Shown one piece after another: positions 20,657 to 28,637 of a stretch of 29,169 nt of DNA. The notes beneath the pieces are model-generated. The model had not been told where the DNA came from and ran no database searches. It saw only the letters and a list, made by a program, of their open reading frames with translations. How positions within the stretch are numbered: position 1 is the first letter of the stretch; each line of letters begins with the position of its first letter. This DNA is from Proruminimicrobium sp964487915 (GTDB lineage Bacteria; Elusimicrobiota; Endomicrobiia; Endomicrobiales; Endomicrobiaceae): contig CAZASN010000007.1 in the NCBI GenBank assembly GCA_964487915.1, forward strand, positions 1 through 29,169, given 5' to 3'. Made by a program: the position numbers and the translations under genes.

Positions 20657-22018
20657 ATGAATAAAATTAAAAATTATTTGTCCTTTATAATGTTCAAATG
20701 TTTTTTGTTTGTACCATACTTAAAAAGTTTTATAAAATATTTTTTTAAAGTATTATCCGCTTCCAAAATATCTTTTCTTTATATAAAAAGAGATTATGCC
20801 GGAATTTTAGACGCTTATCCTTTCTTTATAAAAAACAATCTTTCTCCCAAAAAAAAATTAATAAACCATGACTTTTTTATACTTAAAACTGCGGAAAAAT
20901 TGCCGTTACCGGCAAATGAATGCAAAAAAACAAAAAATAACATGACAAGAATTACGGTTTTAATGTCGGAAATATACGACAGCGGCGGCCATACGGAAAC
21001 AGCTCTTCGCTATATTAAAGCTTTTAAAGATGAATTTCCGGTTTATTTCTGTCTTTCGGGTTTCAATGATTCCTCGGCTTTAATCAAATCGGCTTTAATC
21101 AAAAAATACTGCGGCGGCTGGGCTGAAGCAAAAAAAAATATGCCGGCTGCAGAAAAAATAAATTTTATTTACAATAATATACTTTCAAACGGCACTACCG
21201 CTTTATATGCGGTAATCAATCCGGCCGATTCCGTATGCTGCGCCGTTATGGGTCTAATCAAAAAATATACCGATATAAAAGTAATTTTTTATAACCACGC
21301 AAGCCACTGTTTTTCGCTCGGCACAGAATTTGCCGATGTCATTCTTACACGGTGCAGAAATTCAAAACCAATTACGCCTTATTTGAAAAACAAAACAAAC
21401 GCGCTGTACATACCGTTTATATCCGAATCGGAACAAAAAAAATATTCGCAAGAAGAAATAGAAAATTTTAAAAAAAGCTTAAATATTAAAAACGGCGCTT
21501 TTGTCACTTTAACCGGCGCTCCGCTGCATAAAACGGATACCGGCTATTTTAAAATGATTTCAAAAATTCTTTCGGAACATAAAAATGTCTGTCATATTCT
21601 TGCGGCAAAAGCAAATGCCCAAATGTCAAAAATGATTTCTTCTTTTGCAGGCGCCAACAAAGACAGATTTATTATAACTCCGCCGGTCGCCGATTTTAAT
21701 ATGTTTGCCGAAATATCTGATTTATATATAGACAGCTTTCCTCAGGGATCGGCTCTTACTCTGGTTGATTTTATAAAACACTCAAAACCGGTCGTTATAA
21801 AAAAAAATTTTAAAAATCCCCTGAAAAGTTTTGAACTGTATCTTTTTGAAGAATACCCTTATACCTGTTGCGATGATTCTGAAATGTTTGAAAAAATATC
21901 AAAGCTCATAACCGATAAAACAGAATATGAAAAAATATGTTTAGCCGTCAAAAAACATTATATATCGGAATATAATATTGAAACCGTAAAAAATATGCAC
22001 AGAAAATTGATACAATAA
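20657..22018 (+). CDS. GT-B-type glycosyltransferase (453 aa)
   Basis: The first ~95 residues are basic and hydrophobic (FIMFKCFLFVPYLKSFIKYF), probably a membrane-associating lead. From about residue 97 (TRITVLMSEIYDSGGHTETALRYIKAF) the chain reads like a GT-B family glycosyltransferase, with a Gly-rich donor loop. The C-terminal half has TLTGAPLHKTDTGYFKMISKIL and FAEISDLYIDSFPQGSALTLVDFIKHSKPVVIK, the counterpart of the GT4/GT41 donor-binding region ending in the conserved Pro-Val. The usual GT4 E-x7-E pattern is incomplete. It starts 2 bp after the aminotransferase and ends the operon, so it probably transfers the amino sugar made by this cassette to a surface glycan. Family assignment is moderate; donor and acceptor are unknown. 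Confidence 0.75.
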   Translation: MNKIKNYLSFIMFKCFLFVPYLKSFIKYFFKVLSASKISFLYIKRDYAGILDAYPFFIKNNLSPKKKLINHDFFILKTAEKLPLPANECKKTKNNMTRITVLMSEIYDSGGHTETALRYIKAFKDEFPVYFCLSGFNDSSALIKSALIKKYCGGWAEAKKNMPAAEKINFIYNNILSNGTTALYAVINPADSVCCAVMGLIKKYTDIKVIFYNHASHCFSLGTEFADVILTRCRNSKPITPYLKNKTNALYIPFISESEQKKYSQEEIENFKKSLNIKNGAFVTLTGAPLHKTDTGYFKMISKILSEHKNVCHILAAKANAQMSKMISSFAGANKDRFIITPPVADFNMFAEISDLYIDSFPQGSALTLVDFIKHSKPVVIKKNFKNPLKSFELYLFEEYPYTCCDDSEMFEKISKLITDKTEYEKICLAVKKHYISEYNIETVKNMHRKLIQ

Positions 22019-22020
22019 AG

Positions 22021-22050
22021 TTTACAAACAAAACAAGAATTTAGTAATAT
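22021..22050 (+). promoter_or_regulatory. possible tyrS promoter
   Basis: TTTACA (22021-22026) followed after 18 bp by TAATAT (22045-22050) lies in the 66-bp gap before tyrS. The ribosome site is GGAG at 22074-22077. The -10 match is weak, so transcription could also continue from the cassette upstream, where no terminator is seen. Confidence 0.3.
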
Positions 22051-22084
22051 TATCTGACAATATATATTTTTTCGGAGCTAATAA

Positions 22085-23245
22085 ATGCTAGAAGCGCTTT
22101 CAAAAATCAGACGCGGAACAAATGAAATAATTTCAGAGGAAGAATTAAAAAAGAAACTTTCTTCGGGTAAAAAACTGAGAATAAAGCTGGGCGTGGATCC
22201 TACCGCTCCCGATTTACATCTCGGACACAGCGTAATTATAAACAAATTAAAAACTTTTCAGGATCTGGGACATCAGGTTGTATTTCTCATAGGCGATTTT
22301 ACCGCTAAAATAGGAGACCCTTCCGGCAGATCCGCGACAAGACCGATGATGACGGAAGAACAGATAATGAAAAACGTAAAAACTTATCAGGATCAGGTTT
22401 TTAAGATTCTTGATAAATCAAAAACGGAAGTCGTGTTTAACGGCAAATGGCTTTCGGCTCTCGGCATTGAAGGGTTATTAAAACTCGCGTCAAAACACAC
22501 AGTCGCCCAGATGCTTGTAAGAGACGATTTTGAAAAAAGATATAAAAACGACGTACCTATCAGCATAGTGGAATTTATGTATCCTCTTTTGCAGGCTTAT
22601 GATTCTGTCGTTTTGAAAGCCGACGTCGAACTCGGAGGAAACGACCAGAAATTTAATTTGCTGTTGGGAAGAGACATGCAGCGCGACGACGGGCAGGAAC
22701 CGCAGATCGTAATAACAATGCCTCTTCTTGAAGGAACCGACGGCGTAAGAAAAATGTCAAAATCTTACAACAACTATATATCTTTAAATGACGCGCCGAA
22801 TGAAATGTTCGGAAAAATAATGTCAATATCCGATGAACTTATGTACAGATACTACGAACTTCTTACGCAGGACGATCTTGAAACCGTAAAGAAAATGCAT
22901 CCGAAAGAAGCAAAAGTTTCATTGGCAAAAAAGATAGTTGAAAGATACTGGACCGCACAGGATGCTCAAAAAGCGGAAGAAGAGTTTAATAAAATATTTG
23001 CAAAAAAAGACCTGCCGACGGATATTGAAGAATATTCGTGCAAAACAAATAAAATAAAAATATCGCAGCTGTTGATTGATTCTTTAATGGTTTCAAGCAA
23101 AAATGAAGCAAGAAGGCTTATAGAGCAGGGCGGCGTAAAAATTAATTCGGAAAAAATAAATTCAGACGAAGAAATAGAAATTCAAAACGGCATGATTATG
23201 CAGGCCGGAAAAAGAAAATTCAGAAAAATAGTATACGGGGGTTAA
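22085..23245 (+). CDS. tyrS: tyrosyl-tRNA synthetase (386 aa)
   Basis: A class I aminoacyl-tRNA synthetase that charges tRNA-Tyr. GVDPTAPDLHLGHS contains the HIGH-type signature HLGH (45-48), and VRKMSKSYNN contains KMSKS (223-227). IGDFTAKIGDPSGRSATR and VELGGNDQKFNLL line the tyrosine/ATP pocket. A C-terminal S4 RNA-binding domain (about 325-386) includes LIEQGGVKINSEKI. The HLGH plus compact length fits the TyrZ-like branch rather than the longer TyrS of E. coli. It is preceded by a GGAG site, and its stop codon overlaps the first possible start of the next lipoprotein gene. Confidence 0.97.
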   Translation: MLEALSKIRRGTNEIISEEELKKKLSSGKKLRIKLGVDPTAPDLHLGHSVIINKLKTFQDLGHQVVFLIGDFTAKIGDPSGRSATRPMMTEEQIMKNVKTYQDQVFKILDKSKTEVVFNGKWLSALGIEGLLKLASKHTVAQMLVRDDFEKRYKNDVPISIVEFMYPLLQAYDSVVLKADVELGGNDQKFNLLLGRDMQRDDGQEPQIVITMPLLEGTDGVRKMSKSYNNYISLNDAPNEMFGKIMSISDELMYRYYELLTQDDLETVKKMHPKEAKVSLAKKIVERYWTAQDAQKAEEEFNKIFAKKDLPTDIEEYSCKTNKIKISQLLIDSLMVSSKNEARRLIEQGGVKINSEKINSDEEIEIQNGMIMQAGKRKFRKIVYGG

Positions 23246-23247
23246 TG

Positions 23248-23847
23248 ATGAAAAAACTGTTGATGTTTGTATGTATGTTAAGCTGCGGATTGTTTTTGTT
23301 TTCATGTTCAACAAAAGTTACAAGAGTAGAAGTTGACGAACAGATTGATTTAAGCGGCAACTGGAACGATACGGACTCAAAACTTGTGGCCGACGAAATG
23401 ATTAACGATTCAATAACAAGACCTTGGTACGACAACTTCTTAAAAGCAACCCAGAAAAATCCTAGAATAATCGTAGGAACCGTAGTAAATAAAAGCGACG
23501 AGCATATTAATACGGAAACTTTTGTAAATGATTTGGAAAGAGCGCTTACAAATACCGGTAAAGCCACATTTGTAGCTTCAAAAGAACAAAGAACAGAAAT
23601 AAGAGAAGAAAGAACGGACCAGGCACAGTTTGCCGAAAAATCAACGGTTAAAGATTTCGGCAAAGAAAAAGGCGCCGACTACATGCTAAGAGGGCAGATT
23701 AACACAATCACCGATTCTTTAGGCGGTAAAACAGTAAAATATTACCAGGTTGAACTGGAATTGGTTGATATAGCGACAAACGAAAAAGTATGGATAGGAC
23801 AAAAGAAAATAAAAAAATACGTAGCTAAGAGCAAATATAAAGCATAA
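23248..23847 (+). CDS. LpoB-like lipoprotein, penicillin-binding protein activator (199 aa)
   Basis: The signal sequence ends in a lipobox (FLFSCS, Cys at residue 20), so the protein is lipidated. The mature part follows the LpoB family pattern: LSGNWNDTDSKLVADEMI, IIVGTVVNKSDEHINTETF, LERALTNTGKATFVASKEQR, GADYMLRGQINTI, YYQVELELVDI and KVWIGQKKIKKYV. In E. coli LpoB spans from the outer membrane to stimulate PBP1b; here an envelope role in activating peptidoglycan synthesis is inferred. Two ATGs are adjacent (23245 and 23248); the second has better spacing from the GGGGG site at 23237-23241. It overlaps or abuts tyrS and precedes a COG3014-type lipoprotein, a pairing I recall from other diderms. 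Confidence 0.88.
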   Translation: MKKLLMFVCMLSCGLFLFSCSTKVTRVEVDEQIDLSGNWNDTDSKLVADEMINDSITRPWYDNFLKATQKNPRIIVGTVVNKSDEHINTETFVNDLERALTNTGKATFVASKEQRTEIREERTDQAQFAEKSTVKDFGKEKGADYMLRGQINTITDSLGGKTVKYYQVELELVDIATNEKVWIGQKKIKKYVAKSKYKA

Positions 23848-23863
23848 AAAATAGAAGTTTGCA

Positions 23864-23912
23864 GCCGAAAGCCGGAAAATCCGCATAATCAAAGCGTTTT
23901 TTCGGCTTTCGG
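23864..23912 (+). promoter_or_regulatory. inverted repeat/stem-loop between the two lipoprotein genes
   Basis: CCGAAAGCCG (23864-23873) pairs perfectly with CGGCTTTCGG (23903-23912). Inside, AAAA/TTTT and CGC/GCG can extend the stem with small bulges. There is no T-run after the stem, so it is not a typical intrinsic terminator. It sits 32 bases before a TTG-started lipoprotein gene and may affect its expression or protect the upstream mRNA end. Confidence 0.5.
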
Positions 23913-23944
23913 GATGTCGTAAGTCTTACCGCAAGAGGTCTAAG

Positions 23945-25342
23945 TTGTCAAAAATTAAATATATTTTTTATGTTTGTTTTTTCCCGTGTTTAATTTTGTT
24001 CTTATCGTCGTGCGCTACCGGCAGATATTACAGCCAGCTGCAGTCATCCATGGAAAAAGAAGATTTCGGACAGGCTCTTGCGCTTGCCGAAAACTCTCAA
24101 AACAAATACGGAGACAAAAATCTTTTCCTCTATTATCTTGACACCGGAATGCTGGCGCATTTAAACGGCAGTTATGAAAAAAGCAATTTAGAGTTTGAAA
24201 AAGCAAAACAATTATATTCGCAAAACTATACCAAAAGCATATCGGCCGGCCTTTTTTCGCTTTTTACAAATGATAACGCCGTTCCTTATTACGGACTGCC
24301 CTATGAAGCCGCATATATAAACGTTTTCTGTTCTTTAAATTATGTAATGCTCGGCAAAATAAACGAATCGGTAGTCGAGGCCAGACAAGCCGATAATTTA
24401 TTTAAAAAACTGGTCGCCGATTCAACCGGCAAAGCTTTTTACCGCGACGACGGATTTGTGAGATATTTAATGGGTCTCATATATGAAAACGCCGGATATA
24501 TAAACGATGCGCTTATCTCTTATAAACTTGCGTTAAAAGCTTATCCAAACACCATATCAAAAACTCCCGCGCCTGACGATTTAATCAATTCTCTATATAA
24601 CGCTTATCTTTCATTGTCAATGTTTGACGAAGCAAAAAACCTGAAAGATAAATATCCGTTTGTCAAAAAAAACAATTTTGCAAACAATGGAGAATTGATA
24701 GTAGTAAATTACAACGGCATTTCGCCTAAAAAAACCGAGTACTTTCTTCAGCTGTCTTTTGACAAAGCATGGCTTTATTACGTAAATGCCGATATGATTC
24801 AAGAAGATCAGGAAGAGGCTCAGAGAATCACTTCGGCGGCAATAGCGGGGCTTTCTAAAGACACGATTAAATTTTCATTCCCCAAATATGTAAGAATTCC
24901 AAATTCAATAACTTCATTTTCAATAAAAAATAACAACGGAAAAAGTTTTATGGCGCAGGATATGGCAACAATGATGGAAAATTACCTAACCCATTATAAT
25001 GCGACAATTTACGCCAGAACCATAGCAAGAGCTGTCGGAAGATACATAATATCAAAACAAATAACGGATAACGTTGAAAAAAACTCAGGAGAAAAAACCG
25101 GTACTATAGTAAACGCGCTGTTTAACGTCGCAAATTCACTGATAGAAAAAGCCGATACCCGTTCATGGAGAAGCCTTCCGGAAAACATAAACATATTGAG
25201 AATGCCCATGGAGCCGGGCGATCACAACCTGACTTTGGAATTTTACGACAAAAATTCAAACATAGTTAAAACAAAAAACATTCAGACAAAAATAATTTCA
25301 AACAAGAAAACTTTTATTATAATTAACTCCGTAGGAAACTAA
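23945..25342 (+). CDS. COG3014-like TPR lipoprotein (465 aa)
   Basis: A signal sequence with lipobox (LFLSSCAT, Cys near residue 23) is followed by helical TPR-like repeats. These include EDFGQALALAENSQNKYGDKN and YLDTGMLAHLNGSYEKSNLE, then VRYLMGLIYENAGYINDALI with a second helix ISYKLALKAYP. The C-terminal half is beta-rich (IKFSFPKYVRIPNSITSFS near the middle and a final MEPGDHNLTLEFYD). This matches the uncharacterised COG3014 lipoprotein family, often seen near LpoB-like genes. The start is TTG at 23945 with AGAGG six bases upstream. It is separated from the LpoB-like gene by a 97-bp gap holding a stem-loop and abuts the radical SAM gene. It probably acts in the periplasm at the outer membrane; the mechanism is unknown. 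Confidence 0.82.
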   Translation: MSKIKYIFYVCFFPCLILFLSSCATGRYYSQLQSSMEKEDFGQALALAENSQNKYGDKNLFLYYLDTGMLAHLNGSYEKSNLEFEKAKQLYSQNYTKSISAGLFSLFTNDNAVPYYGLPYEAAYINVFCSLNYVMLGKINESVVEARQADNLFKKLVADSTGKAFYRDDGFVRYLMGLIYENAGYINDALISYKLALKAYPNTISKTPAPDDLINSLYNAYLSLSMFDEAKNLKDKYPFVKKNNFANNGELIVVNYNGISPKKTEYFLQLSFDKAWLYYVNADMIQEDQEEAQRITSAAIAGLSKDTIKFSFPKYVRIPNSITSFSIKNNNGKSFMAQDMATMMENYLTHYNATIYARTIARAVGRYIISKQITDNVEKNSGEKTGTIVNALFNVANSLIEKADTRSWRSLPENINILRMPMEPGDHNLTLEFYDKNSNIVKTKNIQTKIISNKKTFIIINSVGN

Positions 25343-26254
25343 ATGAATATTCCTATATGCCGTGAAATAATGATAGACGTTACAAATTACTGCAACCTTT
25401 CATGTCCGCTTTGCCCGAACGGGAAAATCAGAAAGAAAGAAAAAATCGCGCATAAAAATATGTCTTTTGAAACTTTTCAAAATTTTGCCGGCGGATTAAA
25501 AACAATCCCCGAACTTTTTGTGTTCGGCAACAAATGCGAACCTCTTTTAAATAAATCGGTTTTTGAAATGATTAAACTGGTCAATTCAAAAAACAGCATT
25601 TTTACATTAATGTTTACAAATTTTAATCTAATTGATACTTTTTCAATTGACGATATTTTTAATTCCGGAATAAAGCAATTTATAATCGGTCTTGACGGCA
25701 TTGACCAAAATTCTTACACTCAATACAGAAAAAACGGCGATTTTGACAGAGTATTAAACTCAATAAAAAAAATACAGGAATACAAAAAAAACAATAATTT
25801 ACAGTTTCCGGTTCTTTCAATAATGTTTATCGTATTCAAACATAACGAACATCTTATTGAAAAAGCTAAGACTTTATTTGAGGCTCTTGACGTGCGTATT
25901 GATTTTAAACGCACCGACCTTTATGACGGATGCGAACAGTGGCTGCCTGAAAAATTTACAAAAAACATTATTATAGAGGAAAAAAATACCGAGCAGACTT
26001 CAAGTTTTTGCATACTCCCGTGGCGAAAAGCCACAATTGACGTTGACGGCAATGTTTTCCCCTGCTGCGCCGATGAAGCTCTTGAATTTCAATTCGGCAA
26101 CATATTTGAAACGAGTTTTGATAAAATATGGAACGGAACCGAATTGAACAACTTAAGGTTTTTTTTAAAAAATAAAATAAATGACGTTAAAGTACCGTGC
26201 ATAAATTGTCCGGTATATAAAAACAACGGGTATACCGATGTCGCAAATATATAA
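25343..26254 (+). CDS. radical SAM protein with SPASM-type C-terminus (303 aa)
   Basis: CNLSCPLC (Cys17, Cys21, Cys24) is the CxxxCxxC site for the SAM-cleaving 4Fe-4S cluster, set in a typical start (IMIDVTNYCNLSCPLCPNG). The barrel core includes the strand FIIGLDGIDQNSYTQYR. The C-terminal region has extra cysteines (SFCILPW, NVFPCCAD and PCINCPVY), the SPASM pattern that binds auxiliary clusters. Such proteins modify peptides or small molecules. No precursor-peptide gene is seen nearby. It starts on the base after the COG3014 stop with an AGGA site and overlaps the next gene by 17 bp, so it is probably linked to the methionine-synthase reactivation protein. The substrate is unknown. Confidence 0.9.
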   Translation: MNIPICREIMIDVTNYCNLSCPLCPNGKIRKKEKIAHKNMSFETFQNFAGGLKTIPELFVFGNKCEPLLNKSVFEMIKLVNSKNSIFTLMFTNFNLIDTFSIDDIFNSGIKQFIIGLDGIDQNSYTQYRKNGDFDRVLNSIKKIQEYKKNNNLQFPVLSIMFIVFKHNEHLIEKAKTLFEALDVRIDFKRTDLYDGCEQWLPEKFTKNIIIEEKNTEQTSSFCILPWRKATIDVDGNVFPCCADEALEFQFGNIFETSFDKIWNGTELNNLRFFLKNKINDVKVPCINCPVYKNNGYTDVANI

Positions 26255-26831
26255 TTTTAAAATCAATTACGAACAGGTTTTGGCGAGAATGGGCGCAAAT
26301 AAATTTAAAACGCGCATTGATGAAAAAACCGAATCGGCAATTAAAGAAACTCTGGATAACGCGCAGAAACTGCTTCAGCCCAGATACGCCATGGCTTACG
26401 CGGATAAAGTAATATCAGACGGTAAAATAAACGCTGACGGTTTGATAATAGAAAGCTCCGATATTATGAAACTTCTCAATAATTCGCAAAAACTATGCGG
26501 ATTTGTCGCTACGATAGGAAACGCTCTGGACCAGAAAATAGAACTGCTGCAAAAAAACGATAAAACAACAGCTTTCATTTATGACGCGGCAGGCTCGGTT
26601 GCAATAGAACAGCTGGTAACTGCAGTTAACGATGAAATTAAAAATTCAAATCCTAATTTTATTTTAACAAGAAGATTTTCGGTAGGCTACGGCGATTGGA
26701 AAATAGAAAACCAAAAAGTTTTTTTACGTTGGCTGGGAGCAGAAAAAATAGGAATCACCCTTTCGAAAACCTTCCAAATGAGCCCGAGAAAATCAGTCTC
26801 GGCGATAGTCGGACTGATTCCTTTAAAATAA
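26238..26831 (+). CDS. stand-alone methionine synthase (MetH) reactivation-domain protein (197 aa)
   Basis: The C-terminal part reads FSVGYGDWKIENQKVFLRWL, then IGITLSKTFQMSPRKSVSAI and VGL. This matches the SAM-binding R-x-S-x-G-Y-G-D and M-x-P-x-K-S-V-S-A-x-x-G motifs of the cobalamin-dependent methionine synthase activation domain. In MetH it uses SAM to re-methylate oxidised cobalamin. The N-terminal helical half (GFVATIGNALDQKIELL) also fits the separate TM0269-type proteins. No MetH catalytic module is in this window, so it must act on a partner elsewhere. It overlaps the radical SAM gene by 17 bp, suggesting coupled translation. The alternative is reactivation of another corrinoid protein. 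Confidence 0.88.
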   Translation: MSQIYNFKINYEQVLARMGANKFKTRIDEKTESAIKETLDNAQKLLQPRYAMAYADKVISDGKINADGLIIESSDIMKLLNNSQKLCGFVATIGNALDQKIELLQKNDKTTAFIYDAAGSVAIEQLVTAVNDEIKNSNPNFILTRRFSVGYGDWKIENQKVFLRWLGAEKIGITLSKTFQMSPRKSVSAIVGLIPLK

Positions 26832-26870
26832 AAACGGCGTTTTAAAATTTAAAAACGCCGTTTTATTTTT
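26831..26870. terminator. bidirectional intrinsic terminator
   Basis: AAAACGGCGTTTT (26831-26843) pairs perfectly with AAAACGCCGTTTT (26852-26864) across an 8-base loop. T-rich tracts follow on the plus strand (TTTATTTTTTATTT) and, less strongly, on the minus strand (TTTTTATTTT). It lies between the convergent MetH-activation gene and the PPi-phosphofructokinase gene and can end both. Confidence 0.92.
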
Positions 26871-26882
26871 TATTTAATAAAA

Positions 26883-28559
26883 TTATTTCTTTTTCTGTTC
26901 GTACTGAAGAGTCTTGGTGGTTATATCCGTAACGCCGGCTGGTCCGAAAAACTGAATCGGGCCGGGAAACATATAACAGTCATTAAGCGCCCATTTGTCT
27001 CTCTGCTTTGCAAATTCTTTGAAAGGTCTGTCTTCAAGTTTTACAAGAGCTTTCTGGATTACCGGTTTTTCTTTTCCTTTTCTTCTTTCTATATTCATCA
27101 TCATAGTTAAAGGCACTCCTCCGCATTTCCAGTCCTGAGATTTTGCCGTAAGATTTTTAACCGACGAAAGATATCCGGACAAACCGTTCAATACCAAAGC
27201 CGCCGCGTTATAACCGAGAGCAAACGTATAATTTGCGTCAAAATTGGAAGGCATTCCGCATCTTCCTTCATATCCGAAGAAATGGCTTATGCTTGAAAAC
27301 TTTCCGTTAAATTTGCCGGCTTTTTTAAGTTCTTTTAATTTTTCGCTTACCATTTCAATAAGAAGTTTTTCAGTTTCAATAAGCGAAACCTGTACGTTTC
27401 CGTGAGGATCTCTGTCAAGCATCAGCTGGCAAGCGATATCCAAAGGAAGCGATTCCATCAGTTTTGAAAGTTTTGAAGGAAGTTTTGACAGAACAAAATC
27501 TCTTTTTTCTTCTATTTCTTTAAGAGTAAGAATATGGTCTTCATGTTCAGCCAATGTGTCGTTAAGAGCAGATATCAATTCCTTCATTTCCGGAATAAAT
27601 TCTATAAGTCCTTCCGGTATGAGAATGATGCCGAAATTCTTTTTCATTTCGGATCTTTTTACGATTACTTCTGTTATCTGATTTATAATATCAGAAAGTG
27701 TCATTTTTTTTGCAAGAACTTCTTCGCCTATCAAAACCATATTCGGCTGAGTTTTAAATCCGACTTCAAGCGTAATGTGAGAAGCGCTTCTGCCCATAAG
27801 CCTTATGAAATGCCAGTATTTTCTGGCGGAATTTACGTCTCTGCAGATATTTCCGACAAGTTCCGCATATATTTTAGTCGCAGTATCAAAACCGAAAGAA
27901 GCTTCAATATGTTCGTTTTTTAAATCGCCGTCAATAGTTTTAGGAACGCCTATGACGTTTACCGGAACGTTTTCTTTTTTAAGATATTCCGCAAGAAGCC
28001 CCGCGTTTGTATTTGAATCGTCTCCTCCGATAAAAACAAGAGCGTCCATTTTGTTTTTCAGCAAAGTCGCTTTCGCCTGCGCAAACTGCTCCGGAGTTTC
28101 AATTTTTGTTCTTCCTGACTGAATCATGTCAAATCCGCCGGTATTTTTATAATCATTTATCACCTTGTCGTTAATTTCCATAGTTTTATTATCAAGTATC
28201 CCCGAAGGTCCGCCTAAAAAACCGAACAATTTATTTTTCCTGTTAGCGCTTTTAAGCCCTTCAAACAGACCGTATATTACGTTATGTCCGCCGGGAGCCT
28301 GCCCTCCTGAAAGAACTACTCCGATATTTACCGTTTTTTTGGACACCGCATTGTTGCTGCCGGACTGAAAACTTACTACGGGCATACCGTAGGTATGGGA
28401 AAAAATACTTTTTACCGTATCATAATCCGCTATTGATTTTGTCGCTTTGCCAAAAACAGGTTTTACCGAAGCAACGCCCTTTTTCAAAACATTAGGCAAC
28501 ACCGGTTTAAATTTTAGCCTCTCTGCGTGCAACTCTGAAACTTGACACTTGTCTGCCAT
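26883..28559 (-). CDS. pfp: pyrophosphate-dependent 6-phosphofructokinase, long form (558 aa)
   Basis: It reversibly phosphorylates fructose 6-phosphate with PPi in place of ATP. Motifs are LSGGQAPGG (83-91), GGDDS (178-182) and PKTIDGD (206-212). Then come RLMGRSASH and a C-terminal YEGRCGMPSNFDANY substrate loop. Asp181 in GGDDS and Lys207 in PKTIDGD are the residues known to select PPi over ATP. The length matches the ~550-aa clade found in spirochaetes, chlamydiae and plants. The ATG at 28559 has a GGAGG site and its own promoter upstream. Its 3' end faces the bidirectional terminator. Together with the ATP-type enzyme at 17014-17979 the organism has both phosphofructokinase types. Confidence 0.96.
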   Translation of the reverse strand: MADKCQVSELHAERLKFKPVLPNVLKKGVASVKPVFGKATKSIADYDTVKSIFSHTYGMPVVSFQSGSNNAVSKKTVNIGVVLSGGQAPGGHNVIYGLFEGLKSANRKNKLFGFLGGPSGILDNKTMEINDKVINDYKNTGGFDMIQSGRTKIETPEQFAQAKATLLKNKMDALVFIGGDDSNTNAGLLAEYLKKENVPVNVIGVPKTIDGDLKNEHIEASFGFDTATKIYAELVGNICRDVNSARKYWHFIRLMGRSASHITLEVGFKTQPNMVLIGEEVLAKKMTLSDIINQITEVIVKRSEMKKNFGIILIPEGLIEFIPEMKELISALNDTLAEHEDHILTLKEIEEKRDFVLSKLPSKLSKLMESLPLDIACQLMLDRDPHGNVQVSLIETEKLLIEMVSEKLKELKKAGKFNGKFSSISHFFGYEGRCGMPSNFDANYTFALGYNAAALVLNGLSGYLSSVKNLTAKSQDWKCGGVPLTMMMNIERRKGKEKPVIQKALVKLEDRPFKEFAKQRDKWALNDCYMFPGPIQFFGPAGVTDITTKTLQYEQKKK

Positions 28560-28609
28560 AACAGCCTCCGTATATAAATTAATTTATATTATAGATATGC
28601 AATTTCGGT

Positions 28610-28637
28610 ATTATACAAAATTTGAAATTATTGTGAA
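28610..28637 (-). promoter_or_regulatory. promoter of pfp
   Basis: On the minus strand TTCACA (28637-28632), a 16-bp spacer and a perfect TATAAT (28615-28610) precede pfp by about 50 bp. The -35 overlaps the last codons of the gene upstream. A second TATAAT lies about 20 bp closer to pfp without a clear -35. Confidence 0.6.

Noticed and set aside
22019..22084. Terminator or tRNA/T-box leader before tyrS
   Set aside because: The gap is only 66 bp, with no strong hairpin and no T-box sequence seen.
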